Shown in pieces: positions 62,011-64,000 of a stretch of DNA of 64,000 nt. The position numbers and the translations under genes were made by a program. The notes beneath the pieces were generated by a model. It searched no databases, was not told the DNA's origin, and saw only the letters and a program-made list of their open reading frames with translations. Source of the stretch: Cyclobacterium plantarum. Lineage in GTDB: Bacteria > Bacteroidota > Bacteroidia > Cytophagales > Cyclobacteriaceae. The number at the start of each line of letters is the position of its first letter. Position 1 is the stretch's first letter. The DNA lies in the NCBI RefSeq assembly GCF_011290685.1, contig NZ_JAANYN010000005.1, forward strand, positions 1 to 64,000, given 5' to 3'.

Positions 62011-63582
62011 CTTTTTCTGCCCCTGCGAATGCTCAGCAGCTATTTCTTCTGATGCAGCCTTTACGCTGCCTTTACTTTTTGCCAAAATCCTGTCATTTTC
62101 CTTGTCAAAAAGGATTTTGCTGTAGTGTAATGGAAGTATAAAATCCCCGTTTTCCTTTATTATCCCGTAGGCGTCTCCTTTTCGGACCAACACCTGGTCC
62201 GGACCTTCTCTTCTGATTTCTTCGTAGACCGCCGGGCTGATCAACTGCCCATCTGGTTTGGCCATTCCCATGAGTCCCTCATTTTCCAACAGAAAATACC
62301 CTGTACCAGTCTTGCTGATTTGTTCGCAGGAGTTTTCCAACAACATTTCTCCTTGTTGATTGATCAGGTTAAACCTGCCATCCTTTACCACAATGGCCAC
62401 ACCATTCGAAAATGGCCCAGCTTTTTCAAATGAAAAGGGGATGCGCATTTCATTGTTTGGATTGACATATCCCCATTGCTGACCTTTCTTCACTTCAGCA
62501 AAACCCTCTGAGAAAGGTTTTACCTGGTCGAATACCGGGTCAATAATGGTATCGCCGCTTGTATTGATATATCCGAACTTTTCACCCATAAGGGCCCCAA
62601 AAAGCCCCTCACTCCCGGGGAAGATCCTTTGAGCGGATAGGGTAGGCCGAACTTCCCACTTTCCCTGGGGGTTGAGAAGCCCTGTTTTCTGGTTTTTAAA
62701 ATGGACATTATAATGTTGGCCCACCTTTCTCACGGAATCCATCCCCACAATATCCAACAGGATACCATCATTTTTCATGATTCTCCGCAACCTGCCATGA
62801 ATATATTCCACCAACACATCATGCTCCAGGCTGATTTTATGAAAACTGTTGTACCGGATATCCGCATCCGTGGACAGGGCATTGATCAGCAAGTATTCTG
62901 CTTCATTGCGGGCAAAGAAATAATTCTCTTCCAGGTGCCTGATTTCATCAATAATTGGTTTGAGAATATAATCCCCTTCCCGGTTGATCAAACCAAGACC
63001 GGAATTTTCTTCCGCAATAATCACGTCCAGGCAAGGGTCGCTCAGGGAAATATACCTGTGATCCGGATTTTCGGATAAGGGCAAGGCAAATGAGCCGTCC
63101 TCTCTTTTGGCGATCACCTGTCCGTTTTTAGCAAATCTGGCCATTGCAAAGGTTCCAATGGGTTGGGTGGTTCTTTTGCCCCTGTCGTAAACAAAATAGG
63201 CATTACCTTTTCTGGCAAGCAGCAGATTGTAATAGGTAGCTATCTCATCATAGACCGTTGGCATTACCTGTTCACCATATTCGTGAAAGGCACCAAATTT
63301 ATTTTCGTTTTTGATGATGATCCAGGGCTCAAGGTACTGGTAAAGGCTGGAACTGTCCACTGTGGCAAAAGACTCGTAGTCCGGTCCCAGAAACAACAAG
63401 TCGTTTTCCCAATTATTGATTCTGATGGAATTGCCTAAAAGTTGAATGTCTCCATTGGAGATTTTCTTTTCCAGGTTCAGTTGCTTGTCAAAAACCTCCC
63501 ATACCTGACATTTTGCTTTTTCAATGTTTCCGATCAATAAAAACACCACTACTAAAAATGGCCATGGATGAAATTTTCGCAT
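61990..63582 (-). CDS. WG repeat-containing protein
   Basis: 530-aa secreted protein with signal peptide MRKFHPWPFLVVVFLLIG. The mature part consists of about ten WG-type beta repeats, such as WGYVNPNNEMRIPFSFEKAGPFSNGVAIVVKDGRFNLINQQGEM and KFGYINTSGDTIIDPVFDQVKPFSEGFAEVKKGQ. The C-terminus is Lys-rich. The role is unknown but extracytoplasmic, perhaps scaffolding. Convergent with floA, with the stop inside the shared terminator. Confidence 0.88.
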   Translation of the reverse strand: MRKFHPWPFLVVVFLLIGNIEKAKCQVWEVFDKQLNLEKKISNGDIQLLGNSIRINNWENDLLFLGPDYESFATVDSSSLYQYLEPWIIIKNENKFGAFHEYGEQVMPTVYDEIATYYNLLLARKGNAYFVYDRGKRTTQPIGTFAMARFAKNGQVIAKREDGSFALPLSENPDHRYISLSDPCLDVIIAEENSGLGLINREGDYILKPIIDEIRHLEENYFFARNEAEYLLINALSTDADIRYNSFHKISLEHDVLVEYIHGRLRRIMKNDGILLDIVGMDSVRKVGQHYNVHFKNQKTGLLNPQGKWEVRPTLSAQRIFPGSEGLFGALMGEKFGYINTSGDTIIDPVFDQVKPFSEGFAEVKKGQQWGYVNPNNEMRIPFSFEKAGPFSNGVAIVVKDGRFNLINQQGEMLLENSCEQISKTGTGYFLLENEGLMGMAKPDGQLISPAVYEEIRREGPDQVLVRKGDAYGIIKENGDFILPLHYSKILFDKENDRILAKSKGSVKAASEEIAAEHSQGQKKKKNKGA

Positions 63583-63696
63583 AAGGATTTCTTTTGGGTG
63601 AAAGTAAAAATAATTTGCAGTTTTCTCAATATAACCCTATTCCAGGTAAACCGTTTTTTTAAAAAATAAGGACTGGAAAAGAAAATCCAATAAGCC

Positions 63697-64000
63697 TTAA
63701 GCCTTTTTGGAATCTTGCTGTTTTTCCAGGTCAAATAAATCGTTGATAATGTCTATCATCTCTTCCGCCTGATCACGTTTACATGCTGCTCTTAATTGTA
63801 CCACCGGCACTTTTAAAATTTTCTGCATCATACTCTTTGTGATCTTATCAATAATATCAAATTGCTGGGTATCTGCATTTTTCAGGTACCTTTCCAATTC
63901 TTCTTTCCGGATCTGCTCCAGACTGTTTTTTAGTTTATTGATGGTTGGGGATACCATCATTTCTTTTTTCCAATCGTAAAACTCATTGATGTTTTCTTCA
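63697..64000 (-). CDS. hemA: Glutamyl-tRNA reductase, C-terminal part (runs off window)
   Basis: The 5' end lies beyond the right edge. The visible part ends the protein: FYDWKKEMMVSPTINKLKNS, then helices RKEELERYLKNADTQQFDII and DKITKSMMQKILKVPVVQLR, closing in LFDLEKQQDSKKA. This matches the C-terminal dimerisation domain of HemA. The enzyme reduces glutamyl-tRNA to glutamate-1-semialdehyde for tetrapyrrole synthesis. An internal ATG at 63960 is not the start, because the frame is open to the edge. Confidence 0.85.
   Translation of the reverse strand, partial: EENINEFYDWKKEMMVSPTINKLKNSLEQIRKEELERYLKNADTQQFDIIDKITKSMMQKILKVPVVQLRAACKRDQAEEMIDIINDLFDLEKQQDSKKA

Noticed and set aside
1..64000. 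tRNA, rRNA and riboswitch search by eye
   Set aside because: No cloverleaf, rRNA-like or known riboswitch core was recognised. A covariance scan would be needed to exclude small RNAs.

Overview
The window is chromosomal DNA of a Bacteroidota bacterium. Family content points to the Cytophagales, probably near Cyclobacteriaceae; the genus is inference. The evidence is outer-membrane barrels with carboxypeptidase-regulatory domains, DUF2911, DUF4386, DUF1599, a BT_3928-type DoxX protein, a sulfatase plus SGNH hydrolase cluster, WG-repeat and FloA/NfeD proteins, and promoters of the TTTG-N20-TAnnTTTG kind. No rRNA, tRNA or CRISPR array was seen.

Layout. 0.7-7.7 kb: minus-strand metabolic and envelope genes (NAD-dependent epimerase, sulfotransferase-like protein, zinc alcohol dehydrogenase, two SnoaL/NTF2 proteins, an 805-aa outer-membrane barrel). 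8.4-17 kb: two very large orphan sensor kinases, one CheB-CheR-PAS-kinase and one multi-PAS kinase. 17-21.3 kb: PepSY membrane protein, DUF1080 hydrolase, small RRM RNA-binding protein, DUF2911 protein. 22.4-25.3 kb: NhaP2-type cation/proton antiporter with a universal stress protein and a membrane protein. 25.4-30.5 kb: secreted sulfatase, lipoprotein esterase and SGNH hydrolase, then a SnoaL-like gene broken by an amber codon in its signal peptide. 30.9-36.8 kb: SatD pair, membrane proteins, a histidine kinase, and a Crp/Fnr-DUF4386-CPBP cluster whose last member is a pseudogene.

36.9-44.9 kb is the most unusual part: an integron-like cassette array. Five cassettes, all on the minus strand, are separated by five imperfect palindromes of about 66-143 bp. 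Each cassette begins with an 8-9 nt sequence (TTAGGTGC, TTGTGTGTC, TTGTAGCCA, TTGGCATTC, TTGGCGATC) whose reverse complement forms the R'' end of that same cassette's own downstream palindrome. This is the arrangement expected if each cassette was inserted as a circle by recombination at G^TT. Cargo: an unknown lipoprotein; a GbsR/MarR-like regulator with a DUF6653-like membrane protein; an HMA-CDF metal transporter; a DUF262/DUF1524 (GmrSD-type) defence nuclease; and a Crp/Fnr-DoxX-RibD_C trio. The recombinase next to the array is an Xer-like tyrosine recombinase. It has an extra N-terminal domain but lacks the insertion typical of IntI, and it points the same way as the cassettes.

45.3-64 kb is mostly housekeeping: agmatine deiminase-like lipoprotein, a 542-aa beta-trefoil multidomain protein, NlpE-like lipoprotein, divergent threonine dehydrogenase and kbl, cdaA-folP facing a DUF1599-BT_3928-aroK operon, a FadL/OmpP1-like porin, a repetitive lipoprotein, proS, nfeD-floA, a WG-repeat protein, and the 3' end of hemA running off the window edge.
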